Assembly (NCBI RefSeq): GCF_040833965.1
Contig: NZ_CP162142.1
Span: 3,206,001-3,270,000, forward strand
Source of the DNA: Leptospira sp. WS39.C2
GTDB lineage: Bacteria; Spirochaetota; Leptospiria; Leptospirales; Leptospiraceae
Direction: 5' to 3'
DNA length: 64,000 bases
The position numbers and the translations under genes are program-made. The notes under the pieces are model-generated. The model did not search any database. It had not been told where the DNA came from and saw nothing but the letters and a program-made list of their open reading frames with translations. This document shows positions 26,271 through 35,891 of the stretch, in pieces (the stretch's first letter is position 1; each line of letters begins with the position of its first letter).

Positions 26271-26294
26271 AAACTATCAGCCATCCTTTTAGTC

Positions 26295-27212
26295 TTAATC
26301 TTGACCTATGGATACACCAATGACTTTGAATTTTTCTTTTTTATGGTATTCCTTTGGGATTACATTCAGTATTAAATTGGTAAGTTTATTCAGGATTTTT
26401 GTTTTATAAAATCCTTTTTTATATACTAAGCTTATTTCTCTTGCTGGTTCTGGTGATTGGAAAGGAACAATTCGATCCGAAACTTTGTCAACAGCAAGTT
26501 TAGGAAGTAAGGTTACACCGATTCCCATATCTACCATTCGTTTAAGAGTTTCGACACTTCCACTTTCAATTTTTGCTAAGGCATTTCGATTACAAATTTT
26601 TAAAGATTGGTGACGAAAACAATGTTCCTCTCCCAAAACTAATAACGGGTATTTTTCGATATGTTTCATTGAAACAGAAGCAGATTTTTCTTTTGCATCT
26701 TTTGGATAATAAACAACAAACGGTTCATAATAAAGAGGATTTTCTACAACATTGGAAATTTTCAGAGGAGTTGCCAGGATACCAAGATCAATTTCTTCGG
26801 ATTCCAGTTTATCTATGATGGTAAGTGTTGGTAATTCTGAAATACGGAAATTCACTTTAGGAAATTCTGATTGTAATTTTTTATAAATAGAAGGGATTAA
26901 ATAATTACTAACAGTCGGAATGATACCAAGTGAAATATTACCTGCAGGTTCATCTTTCCATTGGCCTGCTATTTCAAATAATTTATCAGCTTCTTTTAAG
27001 GTTGACTTTGCTTGTTCAACAACTTCTTTTCCAAGTTTTGTCGTGATGATTGGATTTTTTTTACGGTCAAACAAATCAAATCCCAATTCTTGTTCTACTT
27101 TCTGGATCTGTAAACTTAAGGTAGGTTGAGCAACTAAACAATGTTCGGCGGCTTTTGCAAAACTTTTAAACTGATCTAATGCTACAATGTATCGGAGTTG
27201 CGTAATCGTCAT
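26295..27212 (-). CDS. oxyR: Peroxide-sensing LysR-family regulator OxyR
   Basis: The 305-residue LysR protein has an N-terminal winged helix (1-60: QLRYIVALDQFKSFAKAAEH, in short FAKAAEHCLVAQPTLS). The effector domain contains Cys198 and Cys207 in EEHCFRHQSLKIC, the same spacing as redox Cys199/Cys208 of E. coli OxyR, followed by SVETLKRMVDMGIGVTLLP as in OxyR. It therefore should form a disulfide on peroxide exposure and activate ahpC and ahpF next door. To my knowledge saprophytic Leptospira use OxyR while pathogens rely on PerR. The gene is divergent from the SpoIIE-type gene at 27303. Confidence 0.93.
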   Translation of the reverse strand: MTITQLRYIVALDQFKSFAKAAEHCLVAQPTLSLQIQKVEQELGFDLFDRKKNPIITTKLGKEVVEQAKSTLKEADKLFEIAGQWKDEPAGNISLGIIPTVSNYLIPSIYKKLQSEFPKVNFRISELPTLTIIDKLESEEIDLGILATPLKISNVVENPLYYEPFVVYYPKDAKEKSASVSMKHIEKYPLLVLGEEHCFRHQSLKICNRNALAKIESGSVETLKRMVDMGIGVTLLPKLAVDKVSDRIVPFQSPEPAREISLVYKKGFYKTKILNKLTNLILNVIPKEYHKKEKFKVIGVSIGQD

Positions 27213-27302
27213 AAAATTTCCTTAAAAAATTGATCCCATACTAACTATGATGGAAATTCAACTTGCATTCCCTTCTTACTTCACTATTTTTAGCGGATAG
27301 CG

Positions 27303-29228
27303 ATGAGAATTCTCTCATTTTTTTTCCCAATTTTTTTCTCTACGATTGTCTCTATCGTGGCAGAACCTGTCACAATCAGTGCAGATTCCATCGTTTTCCT
27401 ATCCAAAAATTGGACTTTCACCACAAATGAAACCACTCATCCCATCGAAGTTGGAAAAGGCCTTTCCTTACAAGGGTTTCTTCCTCCCGTTCACGGAGTT
27501 TATGAAACTAATTTTTTCTATAAACCGAGCCACAAACCTCTAGGCATTTATTTAGACCGTGTCCAAGAGGTCGATACACTCATTGTCAATGGAACCATTC
27601 TTGGCCAAACAGGAAAAGCCACAACTGATGGTCTGTATCTACCCAATTGGTATTACAAACGTTTATATTATATACCAAATGATGTTTTAAAGGAAAACAC
27701 CAATAACAATTTAAAAATCGAAGTTCATTTTCGAAACCAAACCTTCCAAGGGGGACTCTTTCGGCGAATCCCCGTAATGGGAAATTATGATAAATTAAAC
27801 GAATTTATTTTACGAGAAGATGGTCGTGATTTTTGTTTTATCATGTTGTTTTTTGGAATTGGAGCTTATCAAATTTTTTCTATTTTGCTCAAACGCCAAG
27901 CAAAAACAAATTTTTACCTTCTACTCTCCACATTATTCTTTGTTATGTGGAGATTGCCATTATTAAATATAAGTTATACATACACTAGTTTTCCATTTTT
28001 CTTTTGGTTAAAGGTTTTTTTCACTTCACAAACTTTATTACCAGTTTCTATTTTTTTATTCAGCTATTCCCTATTTAAAAACAAACTTTATTTAAAAGAA
28101 AGATTAATGGTAATTTTTTTAATCTTTATTGCTTTTTTACAAACTTGGAACATAGAACTTCCCACAAGAATTTTCTTATTACGAATCTGGGAAATTACGC
28201 TTTTATTGGTTGTATTCTATATATTAAGAGTGGTGATCCGGGCTGCACGTGAGAAAAGAACAGAAGCATACTTTTTATCTATTGGATTTGTTTGTATTTG
28301 TATCGGTGCAACTTTTGATATTATCATTGATGTCACTACTGGAAAAAATATTTATCTAACACAATATGGATTTTTAATCTTAATGATTTTATCAGGAGTT
28401 GCTATCTCGTACCAAAATGCAAAGAATGAAAACGAACTTTCTATTTTGACAAAAGATTTAGAACTACGAGTTCGAGAACGTACTTTAGAACTCAGGGAAA
28501 AAAACAATGACCTGGAACAAGACTTATTTTTTGCTTCACAACTCCAAAGTTATTTATTACCAAAAAACCATCCTAATACACAAGGGATAAGGATCCATAC
28601 AACTTATTTACCTATGAGACAAGTAGGTGGTGATTTATACGATTGGGTTGAGGTAAATGAAAATAAATTGATCTTACTCATTGCTGATGTTGCAGGTCAC
28701 GGTGTACCTGCCGCTTTTGTTTCTTCAATGGTCAAAGTACAATTTCGGGAATCAACCAAATCAATCCATTCACCAAAACTAATATTAGAACACATGAACG
28801 AAGCACTTACATCGCTTGTTAGTCGTTATTTCATTACAGCATGTTGTGCTTTAGTTGATACAAAGGAAAATTCGATTATCTTTTCAACAGCAGGACACCC
28901 AAATCCAATCATATTCAATAAAATAAAAAAATCTTTTCAATTTATGAATATGAAAGGACCCATCATTGGCTGGAAAGAATCCTTTACCTTTGTTGAATGG
29001 AAACACCAAATCCAAAAAGGAGATCGTTATTTCTTTTTTACGGATGGTGTGACAGAAGCAAGAGCTGAAAATAAATTATTCGGAGAAGCCAAAATTCTTG
29101 ATTTATTAGAGAAGGGTAAAGACAAAGACATCAAAGCATTATCCCAAGAGATTGTTGTACAAATCACCAAATATTCTGATGCGGAATTAAAAGATGATGT
29201 CACCTTTTTCTTTGTTGATATACTCTAA
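27303..29228 (+). CDS. 7TMR-DISM membrane sensor with SpoIIE-type PP2C phosphatase domain
   Basis: The 641-residue protein has a signal-like N-terminus, an extracytoplasmic DISM-like beta domain (about 20-175), seven predicted membrane helices (about 180-375), a short coiled coil (ELRVRERTLELREKNNDLEQ region) and a cytoplasmic SpoIIE phosphatase domain (about 430-640). The metal ligands are present: GGDLYDW, ADVAGHG, FFTDGVTEA and DDVTFF. It should dephosphorylate a Ser/Thr protein, classically a STAS anti-anti-sigma factor, in response to an outside ligand. A LytTR response regulator follows 8 bases later and is probably in the same operon. It is divergent from oxyR. Confidence 0.9.
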   Translation: MRILSFFFPIFFSTIVSIVAEPVTISADSIVFLSKNWTFTTNETTHPIEVGKGLSLQGFLPPVHGVYETNFFYKPSHKPLGIYLDRVQEVDTLIVNGTILGQTGKATTDGLYLPNWYYKRLYYIPNDVLKENTNNNLKIEVHFRNQTFQGGLFRRIPVMGNYDKLNEFILREDGRDFCFIMLFFGIGAYQIFSILLKRQAKTNFYLLLSTLFFVMWRLPLLNISYTYTSFPFFFWLKVFFTSQTLLPVSIFLFSYSLFKNKLYLKERLMVIFLIFIAFLQTWNIELPTRIFLLRIWEITLLLVVFYILRVVIRAAREKRTEAYFLSIGFVCICIGATFDIIIDVTTGKNIYLTQYGFLILMILSGVAISYQNAKNENELSILTKDLELRVRERTLELREKNNDLEQDLFFASQLQSYLLPKNHPNTQGIRIHTTYLPMRQVGGDLYDWVEVNENKLILLIADVAGHGVPAAFVSSMVKVQFRESTKSIHSPKLILEHMNEALTSLVSRYFITACCALVDTKENSIIFSTAGHPNPIIFNKIKKSFQFMNMKGPIIGWKESFTFVEWKHQIQKGDRYFFFTDGVTEARAENKLFGEAKILDLLEKGKDKDIKALSQEIVVQITKYSDAELKDDVTFFFVDIL

Positions 29229-29236
29229 ACACTTAT

Positions 29237-29974
29237 ATGGAATCTGCTCCTTATTCTGTTCTGATCATCGAAGATGAATATCCTGCAAGGATGTTAATGA
29301 TAGATTATGTCATGAATTGTCCTGAGTTAAAATTAGCAGGCATAGCTGAAAGTGGTGACAAAGCAGAGACGTTGTTAAACGATAAAAAATTTGATTTAGT
29401 GTTTATGGATATTAATTTACCTGTTTTAAACGGGATGGAAATACTTAGATCCAATCGTTCCAAATCAACATTTTTCATAATAACAACTGCGTATAGCGAA
29501 CATGCAGTTGAGGCATTTGATTTGGATGCAACAGATTATTTATTAAAACCTTTTTCCTTCGAGAGATTTAGAAAATCCGTGGAAAAAGCACTCCGTTTTT
29601 TACAAGACTCTAAAGTAAATATATCTAACGAAAATACGAACCAAATTCATTTAAAAATTCAATCAGATTCAGCAGTATTTTTATTAGCATTCCCAGATAT
29701 CCAATTTATTTCAGCAAATAATAAAAGTTGCGTGATACATACTGCTCAAAAAGATTTCGAAACTCCAAAATTACTAAAGGAAATTGAAGAAAAACTACCA
29801 AATTCACAATTTATCAGAATTCATAAAGGATTTTTGGTCAACTTAAGTTATGTGGCAAGTCTCCGGTATGACAAAGGAGGATCCTACACCATCCAGCTCA
29901 AAAATGAAGATGAAACTACTTTGCCTGTAGGGAGATCCTACGCACAATCTCTTAAAGAAGCCCTAAAACTCTAA
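29237..29974 (+). CDS. LytTR-family response regulator
   Basis: The 245-residue protein has a receiver domain (1-120) with acidic pair Glu12/Asp13, phospho-acceptor Asp58 in VFMDINLPVLNG and Lys104 in LLKPF. The C-terminal LytTR DNA-binding domain spans about 145-243 (FISANNKSCVIHTAQKDF, FIRIHKGFLVNLSYV, TLPVGRSYAQSLKEAL). LytTR regulators pair with LytS-type kinases. One such kinase ends the operon that starts just downstream (35892-37805) and is the likely partner. The gene is 8 bases after the SpoIIE-type gene. Confidence 0.92.
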   Translation: MESAPYSVLIIEDEYPARMLMIDYVMNCPELKLAGIAESGDKAETLLNDKKFDLVFMDINLPVLNGMEILRSNRSKSTFFIITTAYSEHAVEAFDLDATDYLLKPFSFERFRKSVEKALRFLQDSKVNISNENTNQIHLKIQSDSAVFLLAFPDIQFISANNKSCVIHTAQKDFETPKLLKEIEEKLPNSQFIRIHKGFLVNLSYVASLRYDKGGSYTIQLKNEDETTLPVGRSYAQSLKEALKL

Positions 29975-30008
29975 ATTTTCAACTTCACTCCCGAATATGT
30001 AGCGTTCA

Positions 30009-30027
30009 TTCCCTAATCAGTAGGGAA
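30009..30027. terminator. Hairpin after the LytTR gene
   Basis: TTCCCTA and TAGGGAA form a 7-bp stem with a 5-base loop, 35 bases after the stop of the LytTR gene. No U-run follows, so it may be a weak terminator or a binding site for a regulator of the next operon. Confidence 0.4.
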
Positions 30028-30098
30028 CATAGAAAATGCGAATTATTCCATTGACTCTAACAACTTGAATGCGAAACAGATAACGACGGAGTTATTTT

Positions 30099-30473
30099 GT
30101 GAAAAAGAATATTTTTTTGATTTTATTGGTCGTATTATCGATGTTTGTTTCAAATTGTGCATCTTCCTCAGTTGGTATTGCCACAAGTAATAAACCAATT
30201 CCAAATACGCCATACGAAACTATCAAAACTGTAGACAAAACCTTTTCATGGTATACTTTCGATATCATTCTTTTTGGCATCCCTCTGACGGAACCTCCTG
30301 TTGCAGACTTATATGAGAAGGTAATGGAAGAAGAATCTGGCGATGCTTTAGTAAACATTCGTTATTGGAATGACAAATCTATCTTTGGACCAATCATCAG
30401 ATACCGATTCAATATAAAAGGTGATTTAGTAAAATTTACAAACTCACAGACTCCAACTAAGTCAAAAAGATAA
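30099..30473 (+). CDS. Small lipoprotein of TonB operon (first)
   Basis: The 124-residue product starts at a GTG (30099) with CGGAG well placed upstream at 30087-30091. The leader ends in a lipobox (MFVSNC, Cys about 20). The mature part has a compact pattern YETIKTVDKTFSWYTFDIILFGIPLTEPP, in short FGIPLTEPP, then KVMEEESGDALVNIRYW. The next gene shares this layout (GMFPVTKAP, then KYPTGKTLINIKI), so the two are distant paralogs, similar in style to small TRL-like lipoproteins. The function is unknown. Position as the first gene of the TonB operon suggests a role at the outer membrane in uptake or sensing. Confidence 0.8.
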   Translation: MKKNIFLILLVVLSMFVSNCASSSVGIATSNKPIPNTPYETIKTVDKTFSWYTFDIILFGIPLTEPPVADLYEKVMEEESGDALVNIRYWNDKSIFGPIIRYRFNIKGDLVKFTNSQTPTKSKR

Positions 30474-30488
30474 TCTGAGAATTTTTAT

Positions 30489-30887
30489 ATGAACTTCAAT
30501 AAGATAAAATTTCTATCCATGTCTTTTGTCACCTTGATATTGTTAGGGTGTATCGGATCACATGTTCCAAAAGAAATACATGTTTTTGATTCTCCAACTG
30601 TAGTACGTTCAACAGATTATAAAGTTCTTGGAAAAGGAACAGGACAGGATTCTGCATTTTACCTACTTGGTATGTTTCCAGTCACAAAAGCACCTAACGT
30701 AGAACTTGCGATGAGTCAAATTTTAGAAAAATATCCTACTGGTAAAACTTTAATTAATATTAAAATCCAAAGAGAAGATAAAGCATATTTTCCATTGGGA
30801 CTTGTTACTGTAGTGAATGTTACTGCAGATGTTGTTGGACAACAGGAAGATCCATCATCCTCTACCAACCAAAAGGAATCCAAATGA
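30489..30887 (+). CDS. Small lipoprotein of TonB operon (second, paralog of first)
   Basis: The 132-residue product has a leader ending in LILLGC (Cys about 21). The mature part contains TDYKVLGKGTGQDSAFYLLG, in short FYLLGMFPVTKAPN, followed by LEKYPTGKTLINIKIQRED and a strand-rich end. The pattern parallels the preceding 124-residue lipoprotein. It lies 15 bases after it, and its last bases overlap the next start codon in ATGA, so all are in one operon. I do not recognise a function. Confidence 0.8.
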   Translation: MNFNKIKFLSMSFVTLILLGCIGSHVPKEIHVFDSPTVVRSTDYKVLGKGTGQDSAFYLLGMFPVTKAPNVELAMSQILEKYPTGKTLINIKIQREDKAYFPLGLVTVVNVTADVVGQQEDPSSSTNQKESK

Positions 30888-31225
30888 AACTTAAATTTGG
30901 AATCATACTCGTCTCTCTCATTGTTTTTTACAATTGTGGAGCAGGTGTCGATCGTGTAGAAACAAACGATGCACAAAGCCAAGTTTATGCAGCTGCAAAG
31001 TTTGCATCTGAAAAATGTGGTAACCCACTTCCGAATCCACCATTAGTCATCGTGAACAAACCGATCCAAAGGAATTTAGATCTTTGTACAATTGCAATCA
31101 CTAGGACAGAGTGTCCATTTTTAGGATACCCACTTGTTTGCACTCTTATTTATCTCGAAGAAGAAACGGGAGATATCCCTTGGTATTTAAACTTCAATGA
31201 AATCAGTAAAATTCAAATCAAATAA
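30884..31225 (+). CDS. Small cysteine-containing lipoprotein of TonB operon (third)
   Basis: The 113-residue product has a short leader ending in VFYNC, a spirochaete-type lipobox. The mature part has four further cysteines (SEKCGNPLP, LDLCTIAI, RTECPFLG and PLVCTLIYLEEE), which could form two disulfides in the periplasm. Its start overlaps the previous stop (ATGA) and its end overlaps the start of the TonB-dependent receptor by 29 bases. This argues for tight co-translation. The function is unknown. Confidence 0.75.
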   Translation: MKLKFGIILVSLIVFYNCGAGVDRVETNDAQSQVYAAAKFASEKCGNPLPNPPLVIVNKPIQRNLDLCTIAITRTECPFLGYPLVCTLIYLEEETGDIPWYLNFNEISKIQIK

Positions 31226-33713
31226 TTCAATTTTTATCGGGTTACTTTTACTCTTTATAGGGTTCCCTGTTTTTGCTGTTAGCATAAAGGCAAAACTGAT
31301 CAATCCGAAAAAGGAAATCGCTGAGAAAAATTTATCCGTTCTCATCTTTGAAACCAAAAAATTTGCACAAACGGATGCGGAAGGAAATGTAACTTTAGAA
31401 TTCCCATCCTCAGGTGAATACACCTTGCGTTTGTTACGTGATACAGGAATTCAAGAAATTAAAATTTCAGTTGGGAACGATGATGAATCTAGAACCATTT
31501 ATACTGAAAAAAAATCATCAGCTCCCAAATCAGGAATTGTAGTTGAAGGGGAAAGGGAAAAAACCATCTCCTCAAGGACAAAAGTCCGATACGAAGAGAT
31601 CAAACGTATGCCAGGAACTTTTGGAGAAGCACTCAGAGCACTAGAAACTTTGCCAGGTGTAATGCCCAATATAGGTTTTGGTGGTGGGGCAAATGGTATC
31701 ATTATACGAGGAGCCAATCCAAATGCGAACACTTACTTGTATGATGATTTACCAATATTATACCCTTTTCACTTAGATGGATTAACTTCCGTTATTCACA
31801 ATGACCTAATTAAATCGATAGACTTATATTCTGGCGCCTACCCCGCCAATTTTAACAATGCTACTGGTGGTATCATTGAAATTGAAACTGTTGATTCTGT
31901 GCAAAAAACAAAAGGTGCATTCCAAGTTTCTCTTTGGAATACAACAGCTTATGCTGCAACACCAACTTCTGGTGGAAAAGGATACTTAGCAATCGCAGGA
32001 AAACTTGGTTACCTTGACAAAACATTAGGAGCAACAGGCTTATTGCCAGAAGGAATTCGTTTACCTAGGTATAATGACTCTCAGATCAAGTATGTTCACA
32101 ACTTCACACCTGAACACCAAGTTGCCTTTTATAATTTAACTGCTCAGGATAATTTTGCTATCGATGTCCCAAACAAACCTGCAAATGATCCGACATCTTC
32201 CCAACTAGCATTGTTAGGTGGAGCAAAAGCGAGTTTTGGACAAAGTTTTAGAACTACAGCACTTCGGTATACATGGATACCTGGAGACAAATTTCAAAAC
32301 AGAATTACTTTGATCAATTTCGATCCTATTGGCGAATACAATGTGGGTATTGGTTCGATCCAAGGAAAACAATACCAACGAGGGAGTTACGTTGGCGTCA
32401 GACAAGATGCGTATTGGACTGCCACCAAATTCCTAAAAGTTGATTTCGGAACTGAAGTTCGTAGATTTTCCTTTAGAGATTACGGAACCGAAGTTGCTTT
32501 ACGTGATCCAACAAATGTTTCTCCGAATCCATTCAATTCAGCTAACCCGGATTTTGTGGGGAGACCAATCAGTATCCAAGGGAATTCTCCCTATTATAAT
32601 GCGTATACCACATTACACTTCAAATATGGTAACTTTTTATTTGAACCTGGAGCCAGGTATGATTATGTGCAAGTGACTGGCAACGGTGCTTTGACTCCTA
32701 GAGCAACAGCTTCCTATACATTTCCTGATGTTGGAAAAGGTATGACCATTTATGGAAGTGGTGGTGACGTATCTCGATTCCCACTCACTACAAATTTCAA
32801 TGCAGAAACTGGAAACCCTGATTTACGTTTTGAACGTGCACGTAAAGTAAGTGCGGGGATTGATCAAAAAATTGACCAAGTTTGGCAAGTTAAGGCGGAG
32901 TTCTTCAAAAATGAATTCACCGATACAATTATAGACGATCCTTATGTTTCTACACCAGTTGGATTAAATCCAGACAAATCACAATGGTTAACTCAACCTA
33001 TTGTATCAAACAGACCACTCAATTATTCCAATCGTGCTTCTGGTTGGTCCCATGGTTACGAATTATTGATTCGTAAAAATGCAAGACCTGGAACAAGAGA
33101 TTGGTTTGGTTGGATATCCTATACTTGGTCTCAATCATTTCAAAATACAAACTTATACCAAGTGTATGATGGTGATACAACACAAGTTGGAGGAATTGAA
33201 AGAAAAATCTTAGCCGCTTATTTTCCCAATTCCGTCGAACAGTTAGCTCCTTGGGATCGAACACATGTTGCCAATGTAATTTATGGATGGAGAGTAAATG
33301 AAGGATACCAAATCGGTGGTCGTTGGAGTTATTTGACTTCTGTTCCATCTAGGCCAATCATTGGCGATGATGGTGGAAGATTTTCTAATCCATTAAATGG
33401 ATTAACATATTGGAATCCTCAATATTCAAACAATCCTTATACTTCAGAATATGGGTATGTGAAACGAGGAACCGACTTTCATCGATTTGATATTCGTTTC
33501 GATATATTTGAAAATTACTCATGGGGATATTTAAATTGGTATTTAGAGATCGTTAACGTCTACATGAGAAAAAATAAAAATGGATATGATTTCGATAATT
33601 CAAAACCATTCTCCGCAACAAACCCAAGAGAAAACGATACTTTTGGTACACTAGAATTACCTGGTGGAACAGTGATTCCATTTTTTAACGTAGGTATGGA
33701 GGTACATTTCTAA
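31197..33713 (+). CDS. TonB-dependent outer-membrane receptor
   Basis: The 838-residue protein has a signal peptide (to about residue 28, VFAVS), a carboxypeptidase-regulatory-like/CNA-type domain (about 30-105), a plug domain (about 115-240: EEIKRMPGTFGEALRALETLPGV, in short MPGTFGEALRAL, IIIRGANPNANTYLYDD, in short IRGANPN, GGIIEIET) and a 22-strand barrel ending in Phe (FNVGMEVHF). The substrate is unknown; no TonB box was identified with confidence. It is accompanied by its own ExbB, ExbD and TonB, so the operon is self-contained. The ATG at 31197 overlaps the upstream lipoprotein gene, and its stop overlaps the next ATG by one base. Confidence 0.92.
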   Translation: MKSVKFKSNNSIFIGLLLLFIGFPVFAVSIKAKLINPKKEIAEKNLSVLIFETKKFAQTDAEGNVTLEFPSSGEYTLRLLRDTGIQEIKISVGNDDESRTIYTEKKSSAPKSGIVVEGEREKTISSRTKVRYEEIKRMPGTFGEALRALETLPGVMPNIGFGGGANGIIIRGANPNANTYLYDDLPILYPFHLDGLTSVIHNDLIKSIDLYSGAYPANFNNATGGIIEIETVDSVQKTKGAFQVSLWNTTAYAATPTSGGKGYLAIAGKLGYLDKTLGATGLLPEGIRLPRYNDSQIKYVHNFTPEHQVAFYNLTAQDNFAIDVPNKPANDPTSSQLALLGGAKASFGQSFRTTALRYTWIPGDKFQNRITLINFDPIGEYNVGIGSIQGKQYQRGSYVGVRQDAYWTATKFLKVDFGTEVRRFSFRDYGTEVALRDPTNVSPNPFNSANPDFVGRPISIQGNSPYYNAYTTLHFKYGNFLFEPGARYDYVQVTGNGALTPRATASYTFPDVGKGMTIYGSGGDVSRFPLTTNFNAETGNPDLRFERARKVSAGIDQKIDQVWQVKAEFFKNEFTDTIIDDPYVSTPVGLNPDKSQWLTQPIVSNRPLNYSNRASGWSHGYELLIRKNARPGTRDWFGWISYTWSQSFQNTNLYQVYDGDTTQVGGIERKILAAYFPNSVEQLAPWDRTHVANVIYGWRVNEGYQIGGRWSYLTSVPSRPIIGDDGGRFSNPLNGLTYWNPQYSNNPYTSEYGYVKRGTDFHRFDIRFDIFENYSWGYLNWYLEIVNVYMRKNKNGYDFDNSKPFSATNPRENDTFGTLELPGGTVIPFFNVGMEVHF

Positions 33714-34216
33714 TGAAATACTTACCATGGACTTTTTTAATCATTTTTTGTTTCTCCTGTTCAGAAGGAAAAAAATTTGAAGATTCATATAAGGATACAG
33801 TACTCCTCCAATACTTGGTCACTCCAAATGCTCCACAAGAAACATGTGAATCTATGATTACAAACAAAGATTTGTGTTTCCAAGCATATTATACTTCTGT
33901 AGGAGGAAGTTTTACAGCTACGAGTGCTACCGTTAAAACGCAAACATGCCAAAGTTTGATTACAAGTCCCTTGTATAAAAATATGTCGAGCATTGCGCAA
34001 ACTTGTGCCTTCAATTGCCAGGTAAATGATTGGAAAACAAAAACAAATGCTGGAACTTGCGCACAATTATCATTTTCAGCTTTGATAGAAGCAAGTATTT
34101 CAAGTCCAACTGCAATCTCCTGTTTAAGGTCATGTTTTTCAGTGACAAACAATCAGATTTCAAATGACCAACTTCCTTTGTATTTATTATTTAATATTAT
34201 TCAAGACGGAGATTAA
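33713..34216 (+). CDS. Cysteine-rich lipoprotein downstream of TonB receptor
   Basis: The 167-residue product has a lipobox (IFCFSC) and, in the mature part, nine further cysteines in spaced pairs (ETCESM, DLCFQAYY, QTCQSL, QTCAFNCQV, GTCAQL, ISCLRSCF). This indicates a disulfide-stabilised helical fold. The TAATG overlap with the receptor gene shows coupling, so it is probably an accessory of the receptor, for example a surface ligand-binding lipoprotein. This role is inferred from position alone. No family is recognised. Confidence 0.8.
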   Translation: MKYLPWTFLIIFCFSCSEGKKFEDSYKDTVLLQYLVTPNAPQETCESMITNKDLCFQAYYTSVGGSFTATSATVKTQTCQSLITSPLYKNMSSIAQTCAFNCQVNDWKTKTNAGTCAQLSFSALIEASISSPTAISCLRSCFSVTNNQISNDQLPLYLLFNIIQDGD

Positions 34217-34217
34217 A

Positions 34218-34832
34218 ATGCAAGAATATGTAGAATTAGGTGAAGAGTTAGTTTTTATTGCAATGGGAGTAGCAAGTGTTATCGCATTAGCTGTGTTTGC
34301 CGAAAGACTTATTTACTATAAAAAAACTTTAGGTAAAAAAAACGAAGATTATTTATCTGAAGTTAGAAACTCACTCCAAGAGGAACCTGAAATCCATTGG
34401 AAAACTGATGCAGGTGAAGAATCAATTTACAATCGTTTCATCCAATTTGCACTAAAACAATTAAAACTTGGACGAAAAGGTTTAGATGAAAGTCTTGAAG
34501 GTCAAATTCTTACTGAAAAATTAGAATTGGAAAAACGACTACCAATCTTAAACACATTGGGTAATAATGCGCCATTCATAGGTCTATTAGGAACAGTGTT
34601 GGGTGTAATTAAAGCTTTTTATGGATTGGGAACGTTAGGAAGCTCTGGTGCTGAAGTAGTCATGCGTTCCATTTCAACTGCTCTTCTTGCAACTGCGGCA
34701 GGTCTTGCTGTTGCGATACCAGTTGTTATGGCTAACAACTACTTCTCAAGAAAAGCAAAAGTGATATTACAAAACCTAGAAATTTTGAAAAAAGAACTAC
34801 TCTCTTATCAAATGAATAAGACAAAGGTATAA
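34218..34832 (+). CDS. exbB: ExbB/TolQ-family proton channel subunit
   Basis: The start at ATG 34218 is chosen because GACGGAG lies at 34205-34211; an earlier in-frame ATG at 34164 overlaps the previous gene and lacks a site. The product is 204 residues with three membrane helices (about 10-30, 105-130 and 150-172). The family core is LPILNTLGNNAPFIGLLGTVLGVIKAF, in short NAPFIGLLGTVLGVI, followed by ISTALLATAAGLAVAIP. With ExbD it forms the inner-membrane motor that energises TonB. Confidence 0.93.
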   Translation: MQEYVELGEELVFIAMGVASVIALAVFAERLIYYKKTLGKKNEDYLSEVRNSLQEEPEIHWKTDAGEESIYNRFIQFALKQLKLGRKGLDESLEGQILTEKLELEKRLPILNTLGNNAPFIGLLGTVLGVIKAFYGLGTLGSSGAEVVMRSISTALLATAAGLAVAIPVVMANNYFSRKAKVILQNLEILKKELLSYQMNKTKV

Positions 34833-34834
34833 TT

Positions 34835-35236
34835 ATGGCTGGAGCATCAGGATCACAAGACGAAGAAATTGGAAGTATAAACATCACACCTATGGTGGAT
34901 GTGATTTTAGTACTCCTCGTAATCTTTATGGTAACGGCAAACTTCCTAAAAAAAGAAAGTTTGAACATCAATTTACCTAAAGTACAGGCTGCAGATCCGA
35001 ACGTAGCAGAGTCGGTTCAAGTTGCGATTACTAAAACAGGTTCAATACTATTAGAAGGCAAAGATACAGATGTTACAGGTCTTGTCCGCAACTTAGAAAG
35101 AGAAGCTAAAATTAGACCTAACATGCGTTTAACGTTATCTGCAGACGAAAGTTTACCTTATGGAAAAATTACGGAGCTGATGGGAATCATTCGAAAAGCC
35201 GGAGTGACAAAAATAGCCCTCAGTGTAAAAAAATGA
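34835..35236 (+). CDS. exbD: ExbD/TolR-family biopolymer transport protein
   Basis: The 133-residue protein has a single N-terminal membrane helix (about 17-40). The essential Asp is in ITPMVDVILVLLVIFMV (Asp21), which carries protons in this family. The periplasmic part ends with ELMGIIRKAGVTKIALSVKK. It begins 2 bases after exbB and its stop overlaps the start of tonB in ATGA. It acts as the proton-coupled partner of ExbB. Confidence 0.94.
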   Translation: MAGASGSQDEEIGSINITPMVDVILVLLVIFMVTANFLKKESLNINLPKVQAADPNVAESVQVAITKTGSILLEGKDTDVTGLVRNLEREAKIRPNMRLTLSADESLPYGKITELMGIIRKAGVTKIALSVKK

Positions 35237-35886
35237 ACCGTTTCATTGAACTATTGGTTCGTTTCAAATCTTCTATCAAACAAAATAGAGAACGTGTATT
35301 TCACATTTGTTTGATAGCAAGTTTGTTTCTTCATACAGCAACTTATGCTGGATACCGTATCAGCCAACTACGTGGTGACGAAGTGGTTGAAGAATCCAAC
35401 TTTGAAGATGTTGACGTTAGCTTTGAAGAAATTCCACCTGAATTGATCGGTGGAACATCCTCACCTGCTCCTATTGAAAAACAAGAATGGGTTGAAGGTA
35501 GTAACAAAGACAAAGCCGACGAACCAGACAATTCTGATATTAATCCAAATCAATTATCTGGAAATGGAACAGACAAGGATGGATATTTATTTTCGTTTAA
35601 CGGAGATAAGATGCCTACTGCGATCATTGATTTTGATTTAAAAGAATATTTTCCTCCTCAAGCAAAAGCAGCGAATATTATGGAAAAACAGGTTATCCTA
35701 CTTGTCCAAGTGAACGAAGATGGTAGTTTACAATCTGCAAAAATTGTTTCTGGACGAACAGGATATGGATTTGATGAAGCAGCTTTAAAGTTAATCAAAC
35801 GTGTAAGATTTAGCCCAGGTTATGTGCAAGGCCAACCTAAAAAAATGGCACACCGATTACCGATTACTTTTTCACTTGAAGACTAA
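35233..35886 (+). CDS. tonB: TonB-family energy transducer
   Basis: The 217-residue protein has an N-terminal cytoplasmic stretch, one membrane helix (about 22-40), an acidic, Pro/Ser-containing periplasmic linker (about 50-115) and a C-terminal TonB domain (about 135-215: VILLVQVNEDGSLQSAKIVSG, in short LVQVNEDGSLQ, then FDEAALKLIKRVRFSPG). The linker is short and lacks long Pro-Lys tracts. It should transmit the ExbBD motor force to the receptor encoded upstream in the same operon. Confidence 0.92.
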   Translation: MNRFIELLVRFKSSIKQNRERVFHICLIASLFLHTATYAGYRISQLRGDEVVEESNFEDVDVSFEEIPPELIGGTSSPAPIEKQEWVEGSNKDKADEPDNSDINPNQLSGNGTDKDGYLFSFNGDKMPTAIIDFDLKEYFPPQAKAANIMEKQVILLVQVNEDGSLQSAKIVSGRTGYGFDEAALKLIKRVRFSPGYVQGQPKKMAHRLPITFSLED

Positions 35887-35891
35887 CAATT

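Noticed and set aside
30005..30015. GCGTTCATT-like sequence as a LytTR binding repeat ahead of the TonB operon
   Set aside because: Only one imperfect copy was found; LytTR sites need two repeats with fixed spacing.
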